This document shows positions 16,881 through 25,330 of a DNA stretch of 64,000 bases, piece by piece. Positions within the stretch are counted from its first letter, which is position 1, and every line of letters starts with the position of its first letter. The notes beneath the pieces are model-generated. The model had not been told where the DNA came from, made no database searches, and saw only the letters and a list, made by a program, of their open reading frames with translations. The stretch comes from Amarolinea aalborgensis (lineage in GTDB: Bacteria > Chloroflexota > Anaerolineae > SSC4 > Amarolineaceae), in the NCBI RefSeq assembly GCF_900491745.1, contig NZ_UETR01000011.1, positions 62,001 to 126,000 on the forward strand, given 5' to 3'. The position numbers and the translations under genes were made by a program.

Positions 16881-16920
16881 AAGCGCCGGGCGTTTTCAAC
16901 ACCCGGCGCTTGCATTTTTT
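16881..16920 (+). terminator. Rho-independent terminator, probably bidirectional
   Basis: Stem AAGCGCCGGG (16881-16890) pairs with CCCGGCGCTT (16902-16911), followed by T6 at 16915-16920. The mirrored A-run at 16877-16882 lets it serve the minus-strand DUF35 gene too. Confidence 0.9.
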
Positions 16921-16934
16921 AACTACTCAGCCAT

Positions 16935-17070
16935 CTGTCGCCACCGATTGAAATCGGCGGCTGAAATGGGGGAAACCTGCTGAAGCAGGTTCGAAACGCC
17001 GCCCGCAACCCGCTTCAGCGGGTTTTCAGGGGTATCAGGCGTCGGATTCATCCGATGCTGGGGGCCGGCT
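16935..17070. repeat. Palindromic REP-like intergenic sequence
   Basis: Short inverted repeats occur side by side: CCGATT-GAAATCGG, AACCTGCTGAAGCAGGTT and AACCCGCTTCAGCGGGTT. The last two share a TGAAGCAGG-like core. No gene is seen. Confidence 0.7.
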
Positions 17071-17092
17071 GAGTAATTGCATTTTTCTTGGT

Positions 17093-17512
17093 TTAGGCAG
17101 CGAGCCCGGCTGCAGTCAGCACCGGGCGGAATTTGTAGCCATAAACGATCACGCCTTCAGGCCCATCTTCGGTCAACTTGCGTGTGACCATCTCCACCGG
17201 CATACCGATCTTGACATCGTCAGACTCGATATCGGTGAGCTGAGCCGTCAGCATCGGCCCTTCGTTCAGCTTCACCAGGGCCACAGTGTACGGCAAGTAG
17301 CTCTCGAACCCGGCCGGCGCATCGTACATCGTTGTGAACGAGTAGACTTCGCCGCGCCCACTCATTTGCTGCATCGTCTGCGCCGGTTCGGCGCAGTGGG
17401 GACATACATCCCGCGGCGGGAAAATGGCCTTCCCACATTCATCACAAATTTCGCCCATCAGGCTATAGCGTTGGCGCCGCGTGCGCCAATTTCGTGCAAC
17501 TCCCATGGTCAT
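17093..17512 (-). CDS. DUF35 Zn-ribbon/OB-fold protein (thiolase-HMGCS scaffold)
   Basis: The 139-residue protein has two CxxC pairs of a rubredoxin-like zinc ribbon (C23, C26, C37, C40) followed by an OB-fold with GRGEVYSFTTMYDAP and GPMLTAQLTDIES, the DUF35 pattern. In archaea a DUF35 protein bridges thiolase and HMG-CoA synthase and holds their CoA site together; the gene order here supports the same job. It is separated by 130 bp from the thiolase gene and has its own extended -10 (TGATAGAAT) about 40-50 bases upstream. The 18-bp motif at 17574-17591 also lies there. ATG 17506 is a possible alternative start. Confidence 0.88.
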   Translation of the reverse strand: MTMGVARNWRTRRQRYSLMGEICDECGKAIFPPRDVCPHCAEPAQTMQQMSGRGEVYSFTTMYDAPAGFESYLPYTVALVKLNEGPMLTAQLTDIESDDVKIGMPVEMVTRKLTEDGPEGVIVYGYKFRPVLTAAGLAA

Positions 17513-17573
17513 TGACCTCCACGTATCTGGGTGAAAAAGCCCTCAATCACGTTCATTCTATCACACTTTTTTC

Positions 17574-17591
17574 TCAAAACCTATCAACTTG
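17574..17591 (-). promoter_or_regulatory. 18-bp motif upstream of the DUF35 gene
   Basis: On the plus strand it reads TCAAAACCTATCAACTTG. It matches 17 of 18 bases at 21319-21336, upstream of the HMG-CoA reductase gene. Both sit in minus-strand leader regions of mevalonate genes, a possible operator. Confidence 0.5.
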
Positions 17592-17642
17592 TCTCATCTT
17601 TCACAACAACAGGCAAGTTTGACAGCTTCTGACAGGCCTTCG

Positions 17643-18806
17643 TCACGGTTCATTGGCGAGAATATGGGTGATAATGGTGGCCCCACTGCCGCCAATGTTC
17701 TGCGCCATGCCGATGCGCGCATGAGGCACCTGGTTGGCGCCTGCTTGTCCTTGCAACTGCTGCACCAGTTCCACAATTTGATAAACACCGGTCGCGCCCA
17801 CGGGATGCCCACGCGCTTTCAAACCCCCCATTGTGCTGATGGGAACCCGGCCGCCGATGGCAATTTCGCCTTCCTCTGCCAGGCGCACACCGTGGCCCGG
17901 ATCGGCAAAACCGGCCGCTTCCAATGACAGCGCCGACATGATGGTGAACGCGTCATGCGCCTCGAACAGGTTGATGTCACGCGGCGTCATGCCAGCCTGG
18001 GCATAGGCGCGCTGCGCGCTCAGAAAACCGGCTTCCAGCATCAGTGGGTCACGCCGGTCGTGCACGGCCAGGGTATCGGTCGCCACGGCAGACGCCAGGA
18101 TGCGCACCGGTGGGCGGTTCAGCCCGAATTCGCGGGCGCGGTCGCTTGCGCAGAGGATGACGGCCGCGGCGCCGTCACAAATGGGCGAGGAATCGAGCAG
18201 GTTCACCGGCGCGGCAATCATGCTTGATTTGACATAATCCTTGACTGTCAGCGGTAGGTGGAACATGGCATTTGGGTTGTTCAGCGCATTGCGGTGCGCG
18301 TTGACGGTGAAATTAGCGAACGCCTCGTGCTTGACGCCGTACTGGTGCATGTAGCGCTGCATGAGCATGGCGTTAAGCCCCACGAAGGAAACGCCCTCCG
18401 CCGCTTCGTATTCTTGATCGGCCGCCAACGCCAGGCCTGTCGTGGTCTCCTCGCCCGCAGTGTCGGTCATTTTCTCGACGCCCAACACCGCCACCACGTC
18501 GTGCGCTCCGCTGGCTACGGCCAGGTAACCCACACGCAGCGCGGCCGCGCCTGAAGCGCACGCCGCCTCGATCTTGAGGGCTTCGACGCCGCGCCAGCCC
18601 ACGAAGTCTGCCATCAGCGCGCCCAGGTGTTCCTGTCCGGCCAATTCACCGGAGAGCATGTTACCCACATACAAGGCGTCAACGGACTCCACGCCGGCGT
18701 CGCTCAGCGCGGCGATCAAGGCGTCATGACCTAAATGGCGCAGCGAGCGGTCCCAAATTTCGCCGACGGGCGTCTGTCCAATGCCGATAATACTCACTGA
18801 TCTCAC
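17643..18806 (-). CDS. Acetyl-CoA C-acetyltransferase (archaeal/SCP2-type thiolase)
   Basis: The 387-residue thiolase joins two acetyl-CoA to acetoacetyl-CoA, the first step of the mevalonate pathway. The nucleophilic Cys is in EAACASGAA (C83), and GGLKARGHPVGATGVYQ carries the conserved His. The C-terminus reads NIGGSGAT where classical degradative thiolases have a second Cys, so this is the SCP2-like kind in which His takes that role, as in archaeal enzymes. The start is GTG 18806 with AAGGAG 7 bases upstream. It begins 11 bases after the HMG-CoA synthase stop, so both are in one operon. Confidence 0.9.
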   Translation of the reverse strand: MRSVSIIGIGQTPVGEIWDRSLRHLGHDALIAALSDAGVESVDALYVGNMLSGELAGQEHLGALMADFVGWRGVEALKIEAACASGAAALRVGYLAVASGAHDVVAVLGVEKMTDTAGEETTTGLALAADQEYEAAEGVSFVGLNAMLMQRYMHQYGVKHEAFANFTVNAHRNALNNPNAMFHLPLTVKDYVKSSMIAAPVNLLDSSPICDGAAAVILCASDRAREFGLNRPPVRILASAVATDTLAVHDRRDPLMLEAGFLSAQRAYAQAGMTPRDINLFEAHDAFTIMSALSLEAAGFADPGHGVRLAEEGEIAIGGRVPISTMGGLKARGHPVGATGVYQIVELVQQLQGQAGANQVPHARIGMAQNIGGSGATIITHILANEP

Positions 18807-18817
18807 AGCAACACTCC

Positions 18818-19870
18818 TTACGCCGTCTGCAGCTTGCCGCGATAGCGGACATAGGTGGCGTAGTCAATTTCCTTGCGTCGTTCAATATACTGGCGCGTCA
18901 GCGGAGCCGTGTCGCGACGCTGCGCGATGCGGTCGGTCACTTCGAACGAAATGGCATCGCTGCCCGCGCCTGACCCAAAGGAGACGATGAGCACGCGGTC
19001 GCCCGGTTCTGCAATATCCAAGATCGCGGTCAGGCCGATGACCGAAGAACCGGCATAAGTATTGCCGATGAGGCTCACCAGCAGACCTGTTTCGATTTGC
19101 GCCGGCGTAAAGCCCAGGGTCTTGGCCGCTTTCTGCGGGAACTTGAGGTTTGGTTGGTGAAAAACGGCAAAACGATAGTCCGCCGCCGTGCGACCCATTT
19201 CACTCAGGAGCATCTCGGCCGCGGTCGTGATATGATGGAAATAGGCCGGGTCGCCCGTGAATCGCTGCCCGTGCGACGGGTAGTGCGCATAGGGCCGGCG
19301 CCAGAAATCGGGCGTGTCAGTCACGTACGACAGCGAACCTTCGAGCACGGCGACGCTTTCCTCGCCTGGGCCAATAATGAACGCGGCCCCGCCTGCGCCC
19401 GCGGTGTATTCCAAGGCGTCGCCGGGGCGTCCTTGCGCCGCGTCCATGCCAATGCCCAGGGCGTAATCCGCCATGTGTGAGCCGACGAAGCCGAAGCATG
19501 CCTGCAAGGTTTCGGTGCCTGCCTTGCACGCAAACTCCCAATCGGCCGCCTGCGTCGTGGGCACGGCGCCAATCGCCTCTGCCACGATGGTGGACGTCGG
19601 TTTGACGGCATACGGATGCGATTCGCTGCCCACCCAGACCGCGCGAATGAGCCGTGGGTCAATGGCGGCGCGCGCCAGCGCATTGCGCGCCGCTTCGATG
19701 GACATCGTGGCGGTGTCTTCGTCCAGGCCGGGCACGGCCTTTTCTTTGATCGGCACGCCGCCTTCGCCATCGGTCCACACGCGTGACACCTCTGTTACCG
19801 GCAGGCGAAAGCGCGGTACGTAAGCGCCATAACCAACGATGCCTACTTGTCGTTTTGGTTTCATCAACAT
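18818..19870 (-). CDS. Hydroxymethylglutaryl-CoA synthase, archaeal type
   Basis: The 350-residue enzyme condenses acetoacetyl-CoA with acetyl-CoA to HMG-CoA. The active Cys is in EFACKAGTET (C115), and HQPNLKFPQKAA holds the conserved His with the later GNTYAGSS segment. The length of about 350 is that of archaeal HMG-CoA synthases; eukaryotic and firmicute enzymes are longer or different. The ATG at 19870 is 5 bases after the reductase stop, with GAGGT overlapping that stop. It precedes the thiolase by 11 bases. Confidence 0.92.
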   Translation of the reverse strand: MLMKPKRQVGIVGYGAYVPRFRLPVTEVSRVWTDGEGGVPIKEKAVPGLDEDTATMSIEAARNALARAAIDPRLIRAVWVGSESHPYAVKPTSTIVAEAIGAVPTTQAADWEFACKAGTETLQACFGFVGSHMADYALGIGMDAAQGRPGDALEYTAGAGGAAFIIGPGEESVAVLEGSLSYVTDTPDFWRRPYAHYPSHGQRFTGDPAYFHHITTAAEMLLSEMGRTAADYRFAVFHQPNLKFPQKAAKTLGFTPAQIETGLLVSLIGNTYAGSSVIGLTAILDIAEPGDRVLIVSFGSGAGSDAISFEVTDRIAQRRDTAPLTRQYIERRKEIDYATYVRYRGKLQTA

Positions 19871-19875
19871 AGAAA

Positions 19876-21213
19876 TTACCTCGAATCACTGCCAATGTGC
19901 GCAGACGGGCGCTCGTCACCCAGCGCCCGTACGAGTTCTTCTGCTCGCGCCTGCCGGATTTGCCCCTCGCGCACGAGTTGGACGGCGATGGCGCTGACCT
20001 CGTCACCCTGCGCGCCGGCCGCCAGCGCGACCTGGCGGGCGTGCAAGGCCATGTGCCCGCGCTGAATACCGTCTGTGACCAGGGCGCGCATGGCTGCCAG
20101 GTTCTGCGCCAGCCCCACCGCGACCATGATCTCAGCCAGCCGGCGCGCGCTGGGCTGCCCCAGAATCTTGAGCGCCACCTGCGCCGTAGGATGGGCCTTG
20201 GTGGCGCCGCCTACGACGCCGACGGCCAACGGCATTTGCAGGCGCCCGTACAGCTCGGCTCCAGCCTGCGCGCCCAATGACGGCACCAGCTGCCAATCGG
20301 TGAGGCCGCGATACTGCCCGCGGCGCGCGGCGTAGGCATGCGCGCCGGCCTCCAGCGCGCGCCAGTCGTTGCCTGTTGCCAGGGCCACCGCATCAATGCC
20401 GTTCATGATGCCTTTGTTGTGCGTAGCCGCTCGATACGGATCGGCCACGGCAAACGCATTGGCTTCTACGATGCCCTGCGCCACGCGCGCGCCAGCCAGG
20501 TCGGTGGTTGCCAGCGCCTGCACAGGAATGGTCACCTCGGCCCAGGCCTGCCGTTGATCGCTCAGATTGGAGAGGATGCGCAGCAGCGCGCGGCCGCCGG
20601 TCAGCGTCTCCAGCAGCGGTGCAATGGCCTCAACCGCGGTGTTGACGGCATTCGCGCCCATCGCATCGCGCGTGTCGAACAGCAGGTGCACAATGAGCAT
20701 GGGGCCAGCCCGCGTATCCGGCAGCGGGCGTACCTCTAATCCACGGGCGCCGCCGCCGCGCGCCTGGATGCTGGGATGAAGGTGGTTCGCCGCGGCCAGA
20801 ATGTCTGCTTCCGCAGCCCGCACCGCCGCCGCGGCTGTCGCCAGATCATGCCGGGGGAGGTCGAGCAGCTGAACCTGACCGATCATCACCGACTCGCTGC
20901 TGCCCGTGCGAAAGCCGCCGCCCGCGCGCGCCAGGCGCGCCGCAAAACTGACGGCAGCGACAATGGACGGCTCCTCAACCGCCATCGGCACCAGGACATC
21001 TTCATCTTTGATGCAGAAGTTGGTGGCAATGCCAAGCGGCAAGGTCAACAAGCCGATGACGTTCTCGATCATGAAGCTGGCCTGCCCCAGGCTCAACCCG
21101 GCTTGCAGCACACGGCGTTCATCCGGGGTCAACTCGGCCCATTCGGCCACGATCGCAGCCCGTTCTTCGCAGCTCAACTGGTAAAAGCCACTCAGGCGTG
21201 AAGATTTGTTCAT
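19876..21213 (-). CDS. Hydroxymethylglutaryl-CoA reductase, class II
   Basis: The 445-residue enzyme reduces HMG-CoA to mevalonate. Conserved marks are ENVIG (50-54), the catalytic Glu in MAVEEPS, Lys in HNKGIMNGID, Asp in TGNDWRA and His in GHMALHA near the C-terminus. The short, soluble form without membrane domain is class II, typical of bacteria such as Pseudomonas mevalonii. ATG 21213 (MNKSSRLSGFY) is preferred to 21270 as homologues start there. It leads the operon with synthase and thiolase. Whether it acts in isoprenoid synthesis or mevalonate degradation is settled by the downstream genes: making HMG-CoA points to synthesis. Confidence 0.92.
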   Translation of the reverse strand: MNKSSRLSGFYQLSCEERAAIVAEWAELTPDERRVLQAGLSLGQASFMIENVIGLLTLPLGIATNFCIKDEDVLVPMAVEEPSIVAAVSFAARLARAGGGFRTGSSESVMIGQVQLLDLPRHDLATAAAAVRAAEADILAAANHLHPSIQARGGGARGLEVRPLPDTRAGPMLIVHLLFDTRDAMGANAVNTAVEAIAPLLETLTGGRALLRILSNLSDQRQAWAEVTIPVQALATTDLAGARVAQGIVEANAFAVADPYRAATHNKGIMNGIDAVALATGNDWRALEAGAHAYAARRGQYRGLTDWQLVPSLGAQAGAELYGRLQMPLAVGVVGGATKAHPTAQVALKILGQPSARRLAEIMVAVGLAQNLAAMRALVTDGIQRGHMALHARQVALAAGAQGDEVSAIAVQLVREGQIRQARAEELVRALGDERPSAHIGSDSR

Positions 21214-21318
21214 GCATGATTCCCAAGACATACAATGCGCCCGCAGCGGCTTGTTGCCGGCGGGCGCCACTATTCAATTTGATGCTCATTCCAGCCCCAT
21301 TTTACAGGTCAGACGCTG

Positions 21319-21336
21319 TCAAAACCTATCAGCTTG
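21319..21336 (-). promoter_or_regulatory. 18-bp motif upstream of the HMG-CoA reductase gene
   Basis: It reads TCAAAACCTATCAGCTTG on the plus strand, one base off the copy at 17574. It lies about 105 bases before ATG 21213. On the minus strand it ends in TTTTGACA, so it abuts a -35-like sequence. Confidence 0.5.
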
Positions 21337-21371
21337 CTTCCAGGGGCTATCGGCGAACGCCAGCCGCCAGG

Positions 21372-22775
21372 TCAACGCCCGATCAAGGACGCCAGCGCCG
21401 CCAGCGCGGCGGTCACGGGACCGGTCAGCAGTTGTGGCGCCAGGCCAAGCACGGCGCTGACGAGGACCCCCACGGCCACCAGCCAGCCAGCGACGAGCGG
21501 CTCGCGGCGCACCTGGGGGTTCGCAGTGCTGCCGCCTAGGGCCGCCAGGCCGCGCAAGAACCCAATCGCCACCCCAAGCGCTGCCGGTATCATGACCAGG
21601 AGCCAACGGGCATCGCGCACGCCGACTTGCTGCAGCAGCGTCCACTGACTGGCAAAACCGGCTGTCAACGGAAAGCCGATCAAGCCCATGCCGCCAGCCA
21701 AGAGGCCGCCCACCGTCCAGGGTAGGCGGTTGGCCAGGCCGCTGATGCGGTCGAACTCCGTGGACGCGGCCTGCTGCCGTAAAAGGGCCAGGCTCATCGC
21801 GCCGAGCAGAATCAGAATCGTGCGCGCGCCAAAGAGAAGCAGCACCAGCGTCCATGAACTGAGCAAGCCCAGGCCCATGGCCAGCAAGAGATTGCCATAG
21901 TTGTAAAGGCCGGCATAGCTCCAGAGCCGCGCAAAGTCGCGCTGCCCCAGCGCCGCCAAACCGCCCCAGGCCATACTGGCAAGCCCGCCGTAGATGAGCA
22001 CGCGCGCCAGGTTGAAATCGTTGATGATCGCGACGTAATCGGAGGTAAATGCGCGCACGAGGTAGAGGATGACTGCTTCACTGGTTAGCTGCAAGAAGGC
22101 GGCTACGAGCGGCGGCGCCTCATTGGCCAAGGCTACACGGGGTCCGTGCAGCGGAGTTGGGGCCAGCAGGAGAGTCAGCCCCCAACCAAAAAGGGCGATC
22201 GCCATGCTCAGCGGCAGGGGGTCATCCGGGTTGAATGGAATCTGCTGCAAGAACCAGTCTGCGGTCAGGAACAACGGGAAGGCCGCCAGCGGCAGCCAGA
22301 GCTGGCGGAACGCGCCCCGCGTCGACCCCGCGCGCCCCGATTGGACGATGAAGACGCCCACGCAGGCAATGAAGGCCAGCCCCAACGGCGCCAGCGCCAG
22401 CGGTCGCACCATCATGATGAGACCCGTCAGGCTCGTGACCAGCAGAGACGCGGCGAAGAAGGTGCGCCCTTGCGAAATGCGCCAGGCGAAGATGAGCGCG
22501 ATGATGGTGATAAGGTAGAGAAAGCTCAGGAAAGGACGCAGGGCCTCGGTGAAACGCAGGGCGATTCCTCCCCAGGCCACTTCTTGCCCCAGCAGCACCG
22601 GTCGGCCGGCCAGGGAGATTGGCAGGTTGGGCGGCACGATCCAGATGAGCAGCCCAAGCCCCAGGATCAAGGCGACAGCAATGCCTACGGCCAGGGTGGC
22701 AAAACGGCGCAAGGCGTAGGCCAACGCGGCGGCCACTACCGGTACGACCGCAAGCAGGATGGCGCCGCTGATCAT
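21372..22775 (-). CDS. Proton-antiporter-like membrane subunit (NuoM/N-like)
   Basis: The 467-residue protein has about fourteen membrane segments and belongs to the complex I/Mrp antiporter family (NuoL/M/N-like). Near the family signature, LHGPRVALANEAPPLVAAFL keeps the A-x-E-A-P-P pattern of PFHxWLPDAxxEAP, but the following helix reads QLTSEAVILYLVR where pumps have a Lys before GGY. So the central lysine looks lost. The start at 22775 overlaps the previous gene by ATGA. The longer frame from 23018 has no membrane-like extension. It is the last gene of a three-gene set with no NADH-binding or Fe-S subunits nearby. Confidence 0.8.
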   Translation of the reverse strand: MISGAILLAVVPVVAAALAYALRRFATLAVGIAVALILGLGLLIWIVPPNLPISLAGRPVLLGQEVAWGGIALRFTEALRPFLSFLYLITIIALIFAWRISQGRTFFAASLLVTSLTGLIMMVRPLALAPLGLAFIACVGVFIVQSGRAGSTRGAFRQLWLPLAAFPLFLTADWFLQQIPFNPDDPLPLSMAIALFGWGLTLLLAPTPLHGPRVALANEAPPLVAAFLQLTSEAVILYLVRAFTSDYVAIINDFNLARVLIYGGLASMAWGGLAALGQRDFARLWSYAGLYNYGNLLLAMGLGLLSSWTLVLLLFGARTILILLGAMSLALLRQQAASTEFDRISGLANRLPWTVGGLLAGGMGLIGFPLTAGFASQWTLLQQVGVRDARWLLVMIPAALGVAIGFLRGLAALGGSTANPQVRREPLVAGWLVAVGVLVSAVLGLAPQLLTGPVTAALAALASLIGR

Positions 22776-23488
22776 GACCGCCGCTCCTGATCTGGCGCCG
22801 CGGGAATCGGAGCGGCGCGAGCCACCATGAGGTAGGCGCAGGCCAAACCGACCAGCAGTTCCAGGGCGCCGATCACGCCAATCATGCGTGCATCGTGCGT
22901 GAGGCTGGCATAGAAGATTTGCACCGCGGCCAGCCACATCAGCAGTCCGATCCCGGCCTTGAGCGGCTCTTCTTCCAGGGCCAGGGCCAGCAGAGCCATG
23001 ACGGCCAGCCAAAGACACAGGAAATCGGTTTCGGGCGTAAGCCCGGGCAGAGCGACGTTGACATTGGTCAACAAGAAGCCAACGCCGATCATGACGACAA
23101 TTACAATACGAAAGGGCATGGTGGTGGACAGTACCGGCCAGCGGATCGCCGGTGTGGGCCGTGGCTGCTGTTTGTTGCTTCGGGCTGATGACCGCGCTGG
23201 CTGGGCGCGGCCGGAGCGGTTATCGCCAATCTGGCGAGCCGACAAGTACCACATGATGCCAATCAGCGCGCCCACCAACATGCGCAGAACCGCCCATTCA
23301 GGCGGCATGAGACGCATGCTGATAACCGCCAATGCCAGATAGAGCAGCTGCAGGATGAGCAGGATCGCGCGCCAGTCGGCCGCGATGATGAGCAAAGCCG
23401 CAGCCACCATGGCGACGGAAATGGCCGGCACGCCGGATACGGCATTCAGGGCTGCCGCGAGACTGGATAAGGATGGGATAGGTGGCAT
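22772..23488 (-). CDS. Membrane protein in the antiporter-like cluster
   Basis: The 238-residue protein has about six hydrophobic segments: three in an N-terminal part and three or four in a C-terminal part, joined by a basic loop rich in Arg, Ser and Gln (about 84-108). The C-terminal part, with EEEPLKAGIGLLMWLAAVQIFY, is like NuoK/MnhC/HyfE-type small subunits, where a conserved Glu lies in the membrane. Assignment to a named family is uncertain. The start ATG 23488 lies 14 bases after the stop of the NuoL-like gene and the stop overlaps the next start, so the three genes form an operon. Confidence 0.65.
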   Translation of the reverse strand: MPPIPSLSSLAAALNAVSGVPAISVAMVAAALLIIAADWRAILLILQLLYLALAVISMRLMPPEWAVLRMLVGALIGIMWYLSARQIGDNRSGRAQPARSSARSNKQQPRPTPAIRWPVLSTTMPFRIVIVVMIGVGFLLTNVNVALPGLTPETDFLCLWLAVMALLALALEEEPLKAGIGLLMWLAAVQIFYASLTHDARMIGVIGALELLVGLACAYLMVARAAPIPAAPDQERRS

Positions 23489-23502
23489 AATGATGCGTCT
23501 TT

Positions 23503-25230
23503 CTAGATTCCAGCCTGCAGCAGCCAGATAAGCAGGACGGTTAGGGCCAGCCAGCCGACATAGCCTGCGCCATCCAGCAAACTGGTGACATAGAGCACGA
23601 CCAGCGTGATTCCGCGACCAGCAAGACGTAAGCCAGTCAGCAACCAGTCCAGGTCCACGACCTGGGCGATCACGCGTTGCTGAGTGATCTGCGCCGTCAG
23701 CAGCCGCGGTCGCCAGCGCGCCAGCAGGTAACCTGCGCCAACCGCCAGCCCCTGGCCCAGCCACATCCAGACTGATAGCCCGCGCATCTGCGACCACCAT
23801 GAATCGAAGAGCACGGTCGGTTCCAGAAGGCCAAGCCAGCGCGCAAGCAGCGGCGGCTGCAGCCCCAAAGCGAGCAGCGGTGCAGCAAAAAGCACGAAAC
23901 CGATCAGATGACGCGTCGCCAGCCAGCGTTGACCGGTCAGCGTTTCACCCGCGGTTGTCGGCGAAGCCGCCGGCCAATGGCGCAGAATGGCCGCTACGGC
24001 GACCATATCCGCCAGCAGGGTGAGCAGCCAGCGTAGTATGTTTAGACCAGGCAGTAGGGCGTCCTGCAAGGTGGGCAGGGTGGCGATGGTGACTCGCACG
24101 GGAAAGCCAATAGTCGCCGGTATGCCGATGAGCGCCAGCATGGCCAGCGCCAGGGGCAGTCGCCAGCCCGATACCCGCGCGCTGGCCAGACCGACCACAA
24201 GCCCGCTCAGGCCCAGGGCGACAGTAATGATGGGCCAGGCCGCCGCAGCCGCGCCGGTCGCGGGGCTGAGGATCATGGCCACAATGCACCATGTCACGCG
24301 ATTGGCGGCCACGAGGAGCAGGCTGCGCTCCTGATTGGGGTCCAGCCAGGCCGCCAGACTGCTGCCCAATAGGCCAACCAGTCCGACCGCCAGCCACACC
24401 GGCTGCCGCAGTTCAACGGCCAACTCCACCTGGTAGATGCGGCCCAGCAAGGCCAGTCCGACTGTCGCCGGCAGCAAGAATTCTGTCAGGCGGGCGGGCC
24501 GGCCGTAGGAGGCAGAGGCCAGGAGCCAGGCGTGGAAGGGATAGAATGCAAGTCGCCACAGGCAGGCCAGAAGAAGAAAGAGAATGGGCAGCGAGGCCAG
24601 GGCGCCTGCCGTGAGTGGCAGCTGCGCAGAATCGAGGCCGGAGAGGCTGAGGGCCAGCCACACAAGCAATCCGCCGAGGGCGCCGCTGACGACGATGGCC
24701 TGCTGCGGTTGCGCGACGCCGCGGGCAATCAACGCAATTTCCAACAGAATCCACATGCTGGCGAAGGTCAACAAGTTGCTGGATGAGACCATGAGCAGAG
24801 CGGCGGCCAGGGCCAGCAGCCGGCGGCTGTGGACTTGAGGGGTGTTCCAGCCGGCAGAATCCCAGTTGAAAAGAATCTCGATCGCCGTCACCAATAGGGC
24901 AAGCAGCCCACACAGCCAGGCCCATCCATCAACCTGCCACACCATCTGCGCAGGCGGCAGCACCATGACTTCCCAGGGGCGCTCGAACACCGCCTGGTCG
25001 GGCATGCTGCGCAGTTGGTACCAGAGCAGCCCCGCCATCAGCACGGATAGCGCGGCAATCCCGCTGTGCCAGCCAGGTTGACGCCAGCGCACGAGCAGAA
25101 CCAGAGCAAGCGCTCCCACCAGGAGGGCGATGACTGGCCCGATGGGGGACGCCAGAGTAGCGCTCAAAACCGCAGTTTCTCTATCATAAGGTGTGAAACC
25201 GATTCTACCACACGGCGGAAGGGGCGCCAA
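23503..25230 (-). CDS. NuoL-like antiporter-family membrane subunit
   Basis: The up to 575-residue product has about fifteen membrane segments with FYPFHAWLLASASYGRPARL, matching the NuoL signature around the lateral helix entry, and MWILLEIALIA, where the Glu of TM5 is kept. The next conserved stretch, where active subunits have LLKxGxY, reads PATVGLALLGRIYQ, without the Lys. It might stabilise a membrane arm or move ions by another route. The true start may be TTG 25167, as the first 20 residues are not hydrophobic or conserved. It leads the three-gene operon next to mevalonate genes. Confidence 0.78.
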   Translation of the reverse strand: MAPLPPCGRIGFTPYDRETAVLSATLASPIGPVIALLVGALALVLLVRWRQPGWHSGIAALSVLMAGLLWYQLRSMPDQAVFERPWEVMVLPPAQMVWQVDGWAWLCGLLALLVTAIEILFNWDSAGWNTPQVHSRRLLALAAALLMVSSSNLLTFASMWILLEIALIARGVAQPQQAIVVSGALGGLLVWLALSLSGLDSAQLPLTAGALASLPILFLLLACLWRLAFYPFHAWLLASASYGRPARLTEFLLPATVGLALLGRIYQVELAVELRQPVWLAVGLVGLLGSSLAAWLDPNQERSLLLVAANRVTWCIVAMILSPATGAAAAAWPIITVALGLSGLVVGLASARVSGWRLPLALAMLALIGIPATIGFPVRVTIATLPTLQDALLPGLNILRWLLTLLADMVAVAAILRHWPAASPTTAGETLTGQRWLATRHLIGFVLFAAPLLALGLQPPLLARWLGLLEPTVLFDSWWSQMRGLSVWMWLGQGLAVGAGYLLARWRPRLLTAQITQQRVIAQVVDLDWLLTGLRLAGRGITLVVLYVTSLLDGAGYVGWLALTVLLIWLLQAGI

Positions 25231-25246
25231 ACAGCGCGCGCCCGAT

Positions 25247-25275
25247 TTGCATAATCATGGCGCAACTTTTAGAAT
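25247..25275 (+). promoter_or_regulatory. Promoter of the ftcD gene
   Basis: TTGCAT (25247-25252), 17-bp spacer, TAGAAT (25270-25275). The leader is about 50 bases, with GGAGGGA before the ATG. Confidence 0.65.
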
Positions 25276-25330
25276 CACAGTCTAGCAAAGACCCTGAAAG
25301 AGCAAGCGGAGAATCGGAGGGAAACAGAGC

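Noticed and set aside
23488..23800. N-terminal extension of the middle antiporter-cluster gene
   Set aside because: It is Arg/Ala/Gly-rich, overlaps the NuoL-like gene in another frame and lacks membrane character.
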